A stretch of DNA of 18,700 nucleotides from Patescibacteria group bacterium (lineage in GTDB: Bacteria; Patescibacteriota; Patescibacteriia; WFTA01; S139-112). Where the stretch lies: contig WFTA01000017.1 of NCBI GenBank assembly GCA_015485715.1, positions 1 to 18,700 of the forward strand. Reading direction: 5' to 3'. Below the pieces are notes generated by a model. It was given only the letters and a program-made list of their open reading frames with translations. It did no database searches and had not been told where the DNA came from. The translations under genes and the position numbers were made by a program. Shown here piece after piece: positions 1 through 7,823 of this stretch. How positions within the stretch are numbered: position 1 is the stretch's first letter; every line of letters starts with the position of its first letter.

Positions 1-217
1 ATAAATTAACCTAATTAACCTAATTCCTAATTAACCTAATCAAATCCCAATACCCAAACTTTAAAAATGAGGTTTATCTTTTTTAGGTCATTGGTTTATT
101 GGGAAATTGATTAGAATAATTAGTGCAATTAGAAATTAGAAATTCATATATATTGGATTATTGATTTTTGTTTAGGATTTAGAGCTTAAAATTTAGAATT
201 TATTTTTTAGGTTAGTT
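1..217 (+). repeat. Intergenic repeat copy 1 (5' region of proS)
   Basis: The first 50 bases are identical to 1751-1800. They consist largely of a tandem ATTAACCTA word. A second block, 73-144, matches 1838-1909 with two differences. The last stretch, 190-221, is identical to 1939-1970 and runs through the proS ATG. Within the copy, the left part (about 20-51, ending in tcccaata) is an imperfect inverted complement of the right part (about 97-138, starting tattggga), so it can form a long imperfect hairpin. The window edge cuts the element, so its left end is unknown. I see no other gene here. Confidence 0.9.
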
Positions 218-1669
218 ATGTCTAAAATAGCAGATATAAATAAAAATTTTCCTCAATGGTATCAGGATGTAGTATCCGGTGCAGGACTGGCAGAGCATTC
301 TCCTGTTAAAGGTAGTATGATTATAAATCCTTATGGATATGCTTTGTGGGAAAATATGAAGGATGTGCTTGATGGAATGATTAAGCAGGCAGGTGTTCAG
401 AATATGTACTTTCCTCTTTTTATACCCAAAAATTTTTTTACCAGAGAAGAAGAGCATATAGAGGGTTTTTCACCTGAAGTTGCGTGGGTGACCATCGGAG
501 GAGGTAAGGAGCTTGAAGAGCCGCTTGCTGTCAGACCCACATCTGAGACTATTATAGGTCAGTATTTTTCTGATCATATTCAGTCTTACAGAGATTTGCC
601 TTATAAAATAAATCAATGGGCAAATGTGGTGAGGTGGGAGATGCGTCCCCGACTGTTTCTCAGAACTACTGAATTTTTGTGGCAGGAAGGTCATACCTGC
701 CATATGAGCTGGGAAGATGCAGAACAGGAAAGACAAAGAGCTCTTGATATGTACAAGGATTTTGTTTCCAATTATCTTGCGATGTATGTTATAGACGGAT
801 TGAAGTCAGAGTCTGAGAAATTTGCAGGAGCTGATATTACATCCACTATAGAAGGTATGATGGGAGATAAAAAAGCATTGCAGATGGGAACTTCTCATAA
901 TTTGGGACAAAATTTTGCCAAGGTTTTTGATATTCAGTATTTGGATGAAAAAGGGGAGAGAAAATATGTCTATCAGACAAGCTGGGGTGTGTCAACCAGA
1001 ATGATAGGAGGGCTTATTATGGCACATGGTGATGACAAAGGTCTTACTTTCCCTCCCAATATTGCGCCTGTACAGGTAGTAATAGTTCCTGTTCTAGTCA
1101 AAGACATTAGCAGAGATGAGCTTGAGAAGTATGTCCAAGATTTGGAAAAAGTACTTGCAGAAAAAGGAATAAGGTTTTACACTGATTGGGATGAGAGAAA
1201 TACTGTAGGCTGGAAGTTTAATGAATGGGAGCTTAAGGGTGTGCCTGTGCGTATAGAGGTTGGATTGAAAGAAATGGAAAATAATAAAATAACCCTATTT
1301 AGACGGGATCTAAGAGAAAAGGAGACAGTAAATAAGGAAAAAATAAAAGATATTGACAATATTTTGAATTCAGTGCAAGATAATATGCTAAATAGGCATA
1401 AGAGGTTTACAGAGAGTAATATTAAAGAAATCAATGAATATAATCAGTTTAGAGAGATATTATCTGAAGATAATTATTTCATCAGATCAGGATGGTGCGG
1501 AAGCAGAGAATGTGAGGATAAAGTCAAACAAGATACAACTGCAACTGTCAGAGTACTGCCTTATGCTTATAATGATTTTACAAAAGATGTACCGCAAAAA
1601 GAAAATAAAAATTGTATGGTATGCGGACAGAACGGTAAGTACATAGCAATATGGGCAAAAGCGTATTAA
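218..1669 (+). CDS. proS: Prolyl-tRNA synthetase, archaeal/eukaryal type
   Basis: It charges tRNA-Pro with proline in the cytoplasm. The 483-aa protein is a class II synthetase. LAVRPTSE at residues 103-110 and the motif 2 region, about 138-159 (R139, R149, T150, E152, then WQEGH at 155-159), form the active site. An anticodon-binding domain starts near residue 285 (PPNIAPVQVVIVP). The C-terminal domain carries four cysteines (C427, C432, C466, C469), consistent with a zinc site, and the chain ends in Tyr, as is usual for the archaeal/eukaryal-type enzymes. The bacterial-type editing insertion is absent, which explains the short length. The ATG at 218 follows a weak TAGG at 208-211. The gene lies between two copies of the same intergenic repeat and is probably transcribed alone. 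Confidence 0.96.
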   Translation: MSKIADINKNFPQWYQDVVSGAGLAEHSPVKGSMIINPYGYALWENMKDVLDGMIKQAGVQNMYFPLFIPKNFFTREEEHIEGFSPEVAWVTIGGGKELEEPLAVRPTSETIIGQYFSDHIQSYRDLPYKINQWANVVRWEMRPRLFLRTTEFLWQEGHTCHMSWEDAEQERQRALDMYKDFVSNYLAMYVIDGLKSESEKFAGADITSTIEGMMGDKKALQMGTSHNLGQNFAKVFDIQYLDEKGERKYVYQTSWGVSTRMIGGLIMAHGDDKGLTFPPNIAPVQVVIVPVLVKDISRDELEKYVQDLEKVLAEKGIRFYTDWDERNTVGWKFNEWELKGVPVRIEVGLKEMENNKITLFRRDLREKETVNKEKIKDIDNILNSVQDNMLNRHKRFTESNIKEINEYNQFREILSEDNYFIRSGWCGSRECEDKVKQDTTATVRVLPYAYNDFTKDVPQKENKNCMVCGQNGKYIAIWAKAY

Positions 1670-1750
1670 TAAAATTCAAAATCAGTAAGAATTAACCCAA
1701 CTGCTCTAATTCCTAATTAACTCAAACCTATAGAATTCCAAATACCATAT
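1670..1750. other. AT-rich spacer after proS
   Basis: This spacer has no ORF and no clear stem followed by a T-tract. It holds scattered words related to the flanking repeat, such as taattcctaattaac at about 1709-1723. It may be decayed repeat material. Confidence 0.5.
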
Positions 1751-1966
1751 ATAAATTAACCTAATTAACCTAATTCCTAATTAACCTAATCAAATCCCAA
1801 GTACTAAATCCCAATACCCAAACCTTAAGCTCTAAGATTTATCTTTTTTAGGTCATTGGTTTATTGGGAAATTGATTAGAGTAATTAGTGCAATTAGAAA
1901 TTAGGAATTTGTTTGATGGGTCATTGGTTTTTGTTTAGAATTTAGAATTTATTTTTTAGGTTAGTT
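1751..1966 (+). repeat. Intergenic repeat copy 2 (5' region of mreB)
   Basis: This is a second copy of the element at 1-217. Bases 1751-1800 match 1-50 perfectly. Fourteen extra bases follow at about 1801-1814, and they look like a local duplication of an aaatcccaa word. Bases 1838-1909 match 73-144 with two differences, and 1939-1970 match 190-221 exactly, ending through the mreB ATG. It has the same imperfect inverted-repeat layout as copy 1. Because both copies end at a start codon, the element probably supplies the 5' untranslated region and perhaps the promoter. Confidence 0.92.
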
Positions 1967-3001
1967 ATGTTTAAGAATTTGTTTGGAAATTTCTCAAGAG
2001 AAATAGGCATAGATCTGGGAACTGCCAATACTTTGGTTTATCTAAAAGGCAAAGGTATTGTGATCAATGAGCCTTCAGTGGTTGCTATTAATACCAAAAA
2101 TGACAGCCTGCTGGCCGTCGGGCATCAGGCTCAAGGCATGCTTGGTAAAACCCCGCCACATATAGCTGCTCTTTATCCTTTATCTGCCGGTGTAATATCT
2201 GATTTTGAGGTAACAGAGAAAATGCTTAAATATTTTATAGATAAGATAAGTTCAGACTCATCGTTTTCTTTTCTTGTAAAGCCAAGAGTAGTGATAGGTA
2301 TTCCATTGGAGGTGACAGAAGTTGAGAGAAAGGCTGTTGAAGATGCAGCTTTTTCAGCCGGAGCCTCAAGTGTGTATCTGGTGGACGAGCCAGTGGCTGC
2401 TGCAATTGGCGCCCGTATGCCTATCAAAGAAGCAGTAGCAAATATGGTTGTGGATATAGGAGGTGGTACAACTGATATAGCAGTAATATCTTTGGGAGGG
2501 GTTGTTTCATATAAATCAATAAAATTTGCCGGACAGGAGATGACCAGACAGATTATAAATTATATCAGAGATGATTTTAACCTTTTGCTTGGTGAAGGAG
2601 TTGCAGAACAGGTTAAGATAAAAATAGGATCTGCTATAGAACTTGATAACATACTGGAGATGAGAGTAAGAGGGAGAGATTTGGTTACTGGTCTTCCTAA
2701 AGAGATAGTGGTTAACGACTCTCAAATCAGGCAGGCGCTTTCCAAGAATATCAGACAGATTATAGAAGGGATTAAGATGACCATAGAAGAGACACCTCCT
2801 GAACTGGTATCAGAGATATACCAGAGAGGCATACTTCTTACTGGAGGAGGTGCCAAGCTCAAGGGCCTTGACAAACTTATAAGCCAAGAGACAAATGTAC
2901 CGGTGATGGTAGCAGATGATCCCCTTTCATCTGTTGTAATAGGTACGGGCATTATACTTGATGATTTTGATAATTACAGAGAGGTTTTGTGGACTTCGTA
3001 A
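1967..3001 (+). CDS. mreB: Rod shape-determining protein MreB
   Basis: This actin-like ATPase forms membrane-associated filaments that direct lateral wall synthesis. The 344-aa length is normal for the family. The phosphate 1 loop is DLGTANT at residues 16-22. The phosphate 2 motif is DIGGGTTD starting at D163. The adenosine motif LLTGGGAKLKG lies near the C-terminus. The N-terminal MFKNLFGNF is a plausible short amphipathic membrane anchor. The gene opens the shape cluster, and mreC starts 13 bases after its stop. Its first four bases are shared with the upstream repeat, which places the start firmly at 1967. Confidence 0.97.
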   Translation: MFKNLFGNFSREIGIDLGTANTLVYLKGKGIVINEPSVVAINTKNDSLLAVGHQAQGMLGKTPPHIAALYPLSAGVISDFEVTEKMLKYFIDKISSDSSFSFLVKPRVVIGIPLEVTEVERKAVEDAAFSAGASSVYLVDEPVAAAIGARMPIKEAVANMVVDIGGGTTDIAVISLGGVVSYKSIKFAGQEMTRQIINYIRDDFNLLLGEGVAEQVKIKIGSAIELDNILEMRVRGRDLVTGLPKEIVVNDSQIRQALSKNIRQIIEGIKMTIEETPPELVSEIYQRGILLTGGGAKLKGLDKLISQETNVPVMVADDPLSSVVIGTGIILDDFDNYREVLWTS

Positions 3002-3014
3002 TTGATTCTGGTGT

Positions 3015-3788
3015 ATGAGAAAAAGTGTTCATAAAATTTTATTTTTATTGTTTTTAGGGTTTTTGTTTATTGTTGGCGGGTTTATTTCCAGTTTTACTAT
3101 CAAGCCATCTTCCGTACTTTATGGTTTGGGAGTAGAGGTAAAAAGACAAATATCATCATTTCTATTTTTTGATACACTAGCTAAAGAAAACGAGAAACTT
3201 AAAAGCGAATATGCAAGGCTTTTAAATGTATTGGTGGAGAATAAAAGATTGACAAGCGAGAATCGGGAGCTTAAAGAGGCTTTGGGTTATAAAGATGACC
3301 CTGACAATATTATGATTTTTACCAAAGTTGCAGCACGTATAAAAAAAGGAGGAGAAGATATTCTGGTTATAGATAGAGGTAAAAATGATGGAATAATGGA
3401 TAATTTGCTGGTGACAGATAAAAACAAATATCTTTTAGGCAGGATATTGAAGGCAGAGAATTCCTACTCAATAGTGCGTATGATTAACAGTCCTTATTTT
3501 AAAATATCGTTTAAAAAACCGGACAATGAAGAAGTTATGGGTATACTAAGGGGCAATTTATCATTTTCTCTGGAATCTGACATGGTGCCGCGTGATGCCT
3601 CAATTGATAAAGAAGATATTGTGGTTACCACTAACCTTAATCAAGACGTAGAAGATATCATAATTGGCAGAGTAAGCTATACAGAGGATGATGAAAACTT
3701 GGTGTTTAAAAAGGTGTTTGTCAGCCCCCTTGCTGATATAGAGAATCTGAGGTTTTTATTTGTAGTTAAACCATTGAATAATATATGA
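3015..3788 (+). CDS. mreC: Rod shape-determining protein MreC
   Basis: MreC is a membrane-anchored scaffold that links MreB filaments to the elongation machinery outside the membrane. The 257-aa protein has a short cytoplasmic tail, one membrane segment at about residues 8-28, a coiled coil at about 55-92 (heptads around LAKENEKLKSEY and ENRELKEAL), and then a beta-rich C-terminal part typical of the MreC core. It is short but within the family range. It overlaps the next gene by four bases (ATGA at 3785-3788), so the two are probably translationally coupled. Confidence 0.92.
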   Translation: MRKSVHKILFLLFLGFLFIVGGFISSFTIKPSSVLYGLGVEVKRQISSFLFFDTLAKENEKLKSEYARLLNVLVENKRLTSENRELKEALGYKDDPDNIMIFTKVAARIKKGGEDILVIDRGKNDGIMDNLLVTDKNKYLLGRILKAENSYSIVRMINSPYFKISFKKPDNEEVMGILRGNLSFSLESDMVPRDASIDKEDIVVTTNLNQDVEDIIIGRVSYTEDDENLVFKKVFVSPLADIENLRFLFVVKPLNNI

Positions 3789-4273
3789 AGTTTTTTGCTC
3801 TAATTGCAGGAAGTTTCTTTGCATCTATTGTATCAGTGTTTTTTAACAATTTAACAGGAGGTAAGCTTGATTTTGCGTTGCCTGTAATTTTGTTGAGTTT
3901 TATTTATTTCAAGGGGTATTTTTTGTTCATCTGGCTTGCTATGTTGTCGTTGTGGCTGTCTCCTTATTTAGGAAAGGAGTCTTTATGGATATATATATTT
4001 TTTCTTGGTTTGTATATAATGATTAAATTTATTAATAAAATGCCGTATTTATATACCGTAAGATTACTGCTCTCAATAGTTGCTGTTGCTTTGGTGTATG
4101 ATTTATTTGTACTTGATTGGCTGAGATATTTAAGCAATGAGTTTTCTATAAATAATATTTTGCGGTTCATTATTATTGTGGTTTTACAGAGTATGTTTAC
4201 TTATTTTGTGTTATGGCTGATAAAAATAACAAAAAATTATTTTTTATCCCCTCAGAAAGCCCGTTTAAAGTAA
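3785..4273 (+). CDS. mreD: MreD-like integral membrane protein
   Basis: The 162-aa protein is almost entirely hydrophobic, with about five or six membrane segments (roughly residues 3-20, 29-41, 44-60, 67-82, 92-110 and 124-146). MreD is an integral membrane partner of MreC and PBP2. I see no sequence motif diagnostic of MreD, so the call rests on size, topology and its place between mreC and the PBP2 gene. Its start overlaps the mreC stop by four bases. Its 3' end overlaps the PBP2 reading frame by 61 bases if that gene starts at 4213. Confidence 0.7.
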   Translation: MKFFALIAGSFFASIVSVFFNNLTGGKLDFALPVILLSFIYFKGYFLFIWLAMLSLWLSPYLGKESLWIYIFFLGLYIMIKFINKMPYLYTVRLLLSIVAVALVYDLFVLDWLRYLSNEFSINNILRFIIIVVLQSMFTYFVLWLIKITKNYFLSPQKARLK

Positions 4274-6150
4274 CAGGATATTCGCAGAGGCAGCTTGAAG
4301 GGGAATATTTTTCTACATTGGAAGAAAGAAGTCTTGGTATTTTGGCAAAGGACAGCAGGGTTTTTAATGTTTTGATTTCTGTTATTGTGGGTCTGGTATT
4401 TGCTGTTGTGTTTTTTAGAGTATTTTATCTGCAGGTGTTAAATTATAAAGAATTTGCCTTTTTGTCTGAAAGAAACAGGATAAAAACAGAGAGGATTGTG
4501 GCATCAAGGGGATTGATATATGACAGAAACATGAATGTTCTGGCAGATAATGAGTATTTTTTTAGCTTAAAAATTATACCTTCAGAAATTCCTGAAAAAG
4601 ACAGAGAAGAGTATATGAAAAAGATTTTAGATATTATTAAAGATGATACTTATTATGTAGACAATAAGGAGAAGATTGATGAGAGTATCAGTAAAATTCT
4701 TGCTGGAGAGATAGACAGTCCTACAGTTGTCTTGCTTGATAGAATGGATTATAAGACAGCTGTTAAGATAAAACTTGAGGATAATCTTGCAGGTATATTG
4801 TTGGATAGAGATCTTATCAGAAAATATAAAGAAAGTTCATATTCTCTGTCTCATATTATGGGCTATACAGGGAGGATGACAAAGGAAGAATGGGAAGAAT
4901 ATAAAGATAAAGGGTATTATTTTGGAGATTATATAGGTAAAACAGGTCTGGAGAAAATATATGAGAGTATCCTTAAAGGACAGGATTCATTGGTAAAAAT
5001 AGAGACAGATGTCCGACAAAAAACATCAAAAGTGATATCCAGAGACGAACTTATTCCGGGCAGAAGCATAGTGCTTTCTATTGATCTTGAGATGCAGAAA
5101 AAGCTGTATGAAATATTGTCAAAATATACATCAAAATTTGAAGGAAAAGGTGCGGCTGTGGCAATTGACCCTTTAAGCGGCAAGATATTGTCTTTGGTCA
5201 GTATACCTGATTTTGATAACAGGGATTTTGTATATAAAAATAGTGAAAAGATAAAAGAGTACCTGACCAGTCCTGACAAGCCTTTATTTAACAGAGCTGT
5301 ATCAGGTGTCTATCCTCCGGGATCTACATTTAAGCCTATTGTAGCTGCCGGCGCTTTGACTGAGGGCATTATAACACCCTATTCTTCTTTTTTGAGTACA
5401 GGTGGTATTCAGGTAGGGAAATGGTTTTTCCCAGACTGGAAAGAGGGAGGACACGGCAGAGTCAACCTGTATAAAGCCATAGCTGAATCAGTAAATACAT
5501 ATTTTTACTATATTGGCGGCGGTTATGAAGATTTCAGAGGTCTTGGTGTTGACAAAATAAGATATTATGCTAAATTATTCGGGCTTGGCTCAAAACTTGG
5601 CATTGATTTGCCTTTTGAAGCAGATGGCTTTCTGCCTTCTAAAAAGTGGAAAGAAAAGGCAAAGGGAGAAAGATGGTATGTTGGTGATACTTATCATTTG
5701 AGTATAGGACAGGGAGATATTTTGGTAACACCTCTTCAGCTTGCTTATGCAACAGCTGTGTTTGCAAATAAAGGCACTCTTTATAAGCCGCAACTGGTTA
5801 GCCTGATTACAGATAGTAAAGGAAATATAGTGGAAGAGGTAAAGCCAGAAGTTTTAAATTCTAATTTTATACCCATAGAGCATATCAAGAGCGTGCGTAG
5901 GGCTTACAGAGAAACAGTTCTTTCCGGATCAGGCATATCTTTATTGGCTTTACCAGTCTCCTCTGCAGGAAAAACAGGAACAGCGCAGGTTGGAGGCGAC
6001 AAAAGCCCTCATGCTTGGTTTGTTGGCTGGGCACCCTATGAAGATCCTGAGATACTTATAGCTGTGCTTGTGGAAAACGGTGAAGGCGGAAATACATCAG
6101 CCCTGCCAGTATTTAGGGAGTTTTTACAGTGGTGGTCAGAAAGATCTTGA
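4213..6150 (+). CDS. mrdA: Penicillin-binding protein 2 (elongasome transpeptidase)
   Basis: This class B PBP cross-links peptidoglycan during cell elongation. The 645-aa protein has a cytoplasmic tail of about 50 residues, one membrane segment (about 51-72), a PBP dimerisation domain (SRGLIYDRN near 93-101) and a C-terminal transpeptidase domain. All three catalytic motifs are present: SxxK with S371 and K374 (PGSTFKP), SxN at 426-428 (SVN) and KTG at 587-589. The ATG at 4213 lies inside the mreD frame, giving a 61-base overlap; TTG at 4318 is a possible later start, but it would shorten the cytoplasmic tail. The gene ends the mre cluster. Its usual glycosyltransferase partner RodA is not encoded in the window. 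Confidence 0.94.
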   Translation: MADKNNKKLFFIPSESPFKVTGYSQRQLEGEYFSTLEERSLGILAKDSRVFNVLISVIVGLVFAVVFFRVFYLQVLNYKEFAFLSERNRIKTERIVASRGLIYDRNMNVLADNEYFFSLKIIPSEIPEKDREEYMKKILDIIKDDTYYVDNKEKIDESISKILAGEIDSPTVVLLDRMDYKTAVKIKLEDNLAGILLDRDLIRKYKESSYSLSHIMGYTGRMTKEEWEEYKDKGYYFGDYIGKTGLEKIYESILKGQDSLVKIETDVRQKTSKVISRDELIPGRSIVLSIDLEMQKKLYEILSKYTSKFEGKGAAVAIDPLSGKILSLVSIPDFDNRDFVYKNSEKIKEYLTSPDKPLFNRAVSGVYPPGSTFKPIVAAGALTEGIITPYSSFLSTGGIQVGKWFFPDWKEGGHGRVNLYKAIAESVNTYFYYIGGGYEDFRGLGVDKIRYYAKLFGLGSKLGIDLPFEADGFLPSKKWKEKAKGERWYVGDTYHLSIGQGDILVTPLQLAYATAVFANKGTLYKPQLVSLITDSKGNIVEEVKPEVLNSNFIPIEHIKSVRRAYRETVLSGSGISLLALPVSSAGKTGTAQVGGDKSPHAWFVGWAPYEDPEILIAVLVENGEGGNTSALPVFREFLQWWSERS

Positions 6151-6174
6151 CATTATTTTTACATATAGTATCTT
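6147..6174 (+). promoter_or_regulatory. Probable greA promoter
   Basis: A perfect TTGACA at 6147-6152 overlaps the PBP2 stop codon. It is followed after 16 bases by TATCTT at 6169-6174. The predicted start of transcription, near 6181, leaves a leader of about 58 bases before the greA ATG. The spacer is T-rich, and TATAGT at 6164-6169 is too close to the -35 box to be used with it. Confidence 0.5.
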
Positions 6175-6238
6175 ATTTGTATCATTTATTTTTTTGTGTC
6201 TATTTTTTTATACCTAAATTAAAATTAAATTTTTGAGT

Positions 6239-6730
6239 ATGAATGATGATAATGTAATTTATCTGACCAAACAGGGATATGAAGATATTAAAAAAGAGCT
6301 TGAGGAGCTTAAAAAAAGAAGAATGGAAATAGCAGCCAAAATAGCAGATGCCCAAGCTCTTGGTGATTTATCTGAGAACGCAGAGTATCAGTCAGCCCGT
6401 ATGGAACAGTCTATAAATGAAGGTAGAATTATGGAGCTTGAGCATATACTCAAATATGCTGTGATTATAGAAGAGGAGGTGCAGCCGGCTGCAGGCAGTC
6501 AGGCAGTGGTTACAGTAGGATCCAAGATAAAGATTAAAGAACATACAGATGACGGAGTTGTGGAAAAAGTGTATCATATAGTAGGATCGCATGAAGCAAA
6601 TCCATCAGAAGGTAAGATTTCCAATGAATCACCTATAGGTAAAGCGCTTTTGGGAAGCAAGGTAGGTGATATGGTAGAGATTCAATTACCTAAAGGCACT
6701 ATAAAATGTGAAATTGTGGATATCTTATAA
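6239..6730 (+). CDS. greA: Transcription elongation factor GreA
   Basis: GreA rescues backtracked RNA polymerase by stimulating cleavage of the transcript 3' end. The 163-aa length fits the family. The N-terminal coiled coil runs over about residues 10-75, and the tip loop GDLSENAEY carries the acidic residues D43 and E46 that position the catalytic metal. A C-terminal FKBP-like domain follows, with the typical SPIGKALLGSKVGD stretch. I chose the ATG at 6239 over the upstream in-frame TTG at 6233. No Shine-Dalgarno sequence is visible. It probably has its own promoter at the end of the PBP2 gene. Confidence 0.95.
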   Translation: MNDDNVIYLTKQGYEDIKKELEELKKRRMEIAAKIADAQALGDLSENAEYQSARMEQSINEGRIMELEHILKYAVIIEEEVQPAAGSQAVVTVGSKIKIKEHTDDGVVEKVYHIVGSHEANPSEGKISNESPIGKALLGSKVGDMVEIQLPKGTIKCEIVDIL

Positions 6731-6737
6731 ATTGGCC

Positions 6738-6768
6738 TTGACAAAATTTTTATTTGATGTATTATATA
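6738..6768 (+). promoter_or_regulatory. Possible promoter just downstream of greA
   Basis: A perfect TTGACA at 6738-6743 lies seven bases after the greA stop. It is followed by an AT-rich ATTATATAG. The best -10 guesses are ATTATA at 6761-6766 with a 17-base spacer, or TATATA at 6763-6768 with a 19-base spacer. A transcript from here would start near 6775 and run into the GC-rich structured block at 6786-6890 before reaching the gene at 6933. Confidence 0.4.
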
Positions 6769-6785
6769 GGTGTTGTTTTAAAAAA

Positions 6786-6863
6786 GAGGAGAGAGTTTTT
6801 TACCTTGCCTCCTTTCTGAGGCGGGGACAGGAGGTGGCCTATGAGCCAAAAATCTCTCTCCTC
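6786..6863. repeat. Interleaved complementary arms around the greA downstream hairpin
   Basis: GAGGAGAGAG at 6786-6795 is perfectly complementary to CTCTCTCCTC at 6854-6863. The pairing extends inward through one T-T mismatch into T-A pairs (6797-6801 with 6848-6852). The 3' arm lies inside the loop of the longer hairpin at 6808-6890, so the order of arms is A, B, A', B' rather than nested. The block is strikingly GC-rich against its surroundings. Confidence 0.7.
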
Positions 6864-6900
6864 CCTCCCGTCCCCACTCCAGAAAGGAGGTTTTTATTTT
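6808..6900 (+). terminator. Large GC-rich hairpin with T-tract, probable greA terminator
   Basis: Bases 6808-6834 pair with 6864-6890. The outer ten base pairs are perfect (cctcctttct with agaaaggagg), and the rest of the 27-nt arm has three mismatches and one G-T wobble. TTTTTATTTT follows directly at 6891-6900. This is the form of an intrinsic terminator, though the stem is much longer than needed and the loop (6835-6863) contains a small TGGC/GCCA hairpin. Its position 77 bases after the greA stop fits termination of greA transcripts. It could also be a dispersed palindromic repeat that has taken on that role. Confidence 0.65.
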
Positions 6901-6932
6901 CAAAATATTATAATTTTAATACGATATATAGT

Positions 6933-7586
6933 ATGGAGACATTAGCATCACATAGGGATAAAAAAGATGATTGTAATATACATATAGATTTGATGAATGG
7001 TCTTACCCAACTTTTAGAAAGAGAGGGACATTATCAGTTAGATATTTTTTGCCAACCTATTGGTAATGTAATCTTTGGATTGGATTCAATGGAATTACAC
7101 GATCAAAGAGAAGTAAATGAAGCTAGTAAGAGGTTTGCATTGCTAATGCACGAATTGGACTTAAATTCAGGTAATTACAAAGACATTGCTTTTAGTGATA
7201 TATTCAGGAAGTGGATGTTACATGTAGAGAAAGATAGAGTGAAAAAATTTCTACAAAGTTATATTGAATTATTTGGAGGAAGATTGTTTTCTATAGTGTC
7301 AGATGCAAATGAATTTAATCTAAATTTGTTAAGATATATTAAAGATTCTATCGATAGTTTAGTTAAAGCTCTTGGTATGTATGAGTCCGTTTCCGGTTTA
7401 TCCCTAAAGAGATATATTGAAGAGTGTTATATTTTAGATTTAGTTATATATATAAATGAATACAGAAATCTCTCATACGATAAAAAGAAAATATATAAAG
7501 ACAGTTTAAAATCACGTTTATTGCAATTTGCACATTCTATGATTGCAATAGGTTTAATAATCTCTGCTGATAATTTGAAAAAATAA
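6933..7586 (+). CDS. Hypothetical protein, AT-rich orphan gene
   Basis: I do not recognise this 217-aa protein. It looks soluble and mostly alpha-helical, with a short hydrophobic C-terminal stretch (SMIAIGLIISAD) that is probably not a membrane segment. Recognisable stretches include HIDLMNGLTQLLERE near the N-terminus and ELFGGRLFSIVSD in the middle. The frame is open upstream to a GTG at 6708, but that extension overlaps greA and crosses the GC-rich hairpin, giving an implausible Pro/Arg-rich segment. The ATG at 6933 is therefore the better start. A TATAAT at 6909-6914 lies 18 bases before it. Its third positions look more AT-rich than those of greA or mrdA, so it may be a recent arrival. 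Confidence 0.7.
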   Translation: METLASHRDKKDDCNIHIDLMNGLTQLLEREGHYQLDIFCQPIGNVIFGLDSMELHDQREVNEASKRFALLMHELDLNSGNYKDIAFSDIFRKWMLHVEKDRVKKFLQSYIELFGGRLFSIVSDANEFNLNLLRYIKDSIDSLVKALGMYESVSGLSLKRYIEECYILDLVIYINEYRNLSYDKKKIYKDSLKSRLLQFAHSMIAIGLIISADNLKK

Positions 7587-7738
7587 TTAAACTATGTTAC
7601 TTTATAATAATAAGAGTTGTAGTATTTAATATATTGAGTAGTGTTTATTTGATACATATACTAAAGCATGCAAGAGAGAAATATTTTTGAAATCTGGAAA
7701 AGGTAGAGAATGGTTGTATGATAAATTTAGTAATTTAA
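7587..7738. other. Gene-free AT-rich stretch before tRNA-Ser
   Basis: No coding signal is visible. A TATGAT at 7717-7722 is a possible -10 box for the tRNA. It would start transcription near 7729, about ten bases before the mature 5' end. No good -35 box is spaced correctly; TTGAAA at 7687-7692 is 24 bases away. Confidence 0.4.
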
Positions 7739-7823
7739 GGAGGGGTGCTCCGAATTGGCTAAGGAACCGGTCTTGAAAACCGGCGCCCGCAAGGGCTTGC
7801 GGGTTCGAGTCCCGCCCCCTCCG
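7739..7823 (+). tRNA. tRNA-Ser (anticodon UGA)
   Basis: The acceptor stem GGAGGGG (7739-7745) pairs with CCCCTCC (7816-7822), and G7823 is the discriminator base. The anticodon stem CCGGT/ACCGG encloses the loop CTTGAAA, giving anticodon TGA, which reads UCA and related serine codons. A long variable arm (GCCC/GGGC), as expected for a class II tRNA, precedes the T arm GCGGG-TTCGAGT-CCCGC at 7799-7815. The 3' CCA is not encoded (CCT follows), so it must be added by a nucleotidyltransferase. A GC-rich repeat cluster starts directly at its 3' end. Confidence 0.97.

Noticed and set aside
6708..6932. N-terminal extension of the orphan gene at 6933
   Set aside because: It begins at a GTG inside greA, crosses the terminator-like hairpin, and encodes an unlikely Pro/Arg-rich stretch; the open frame there appears accidental.
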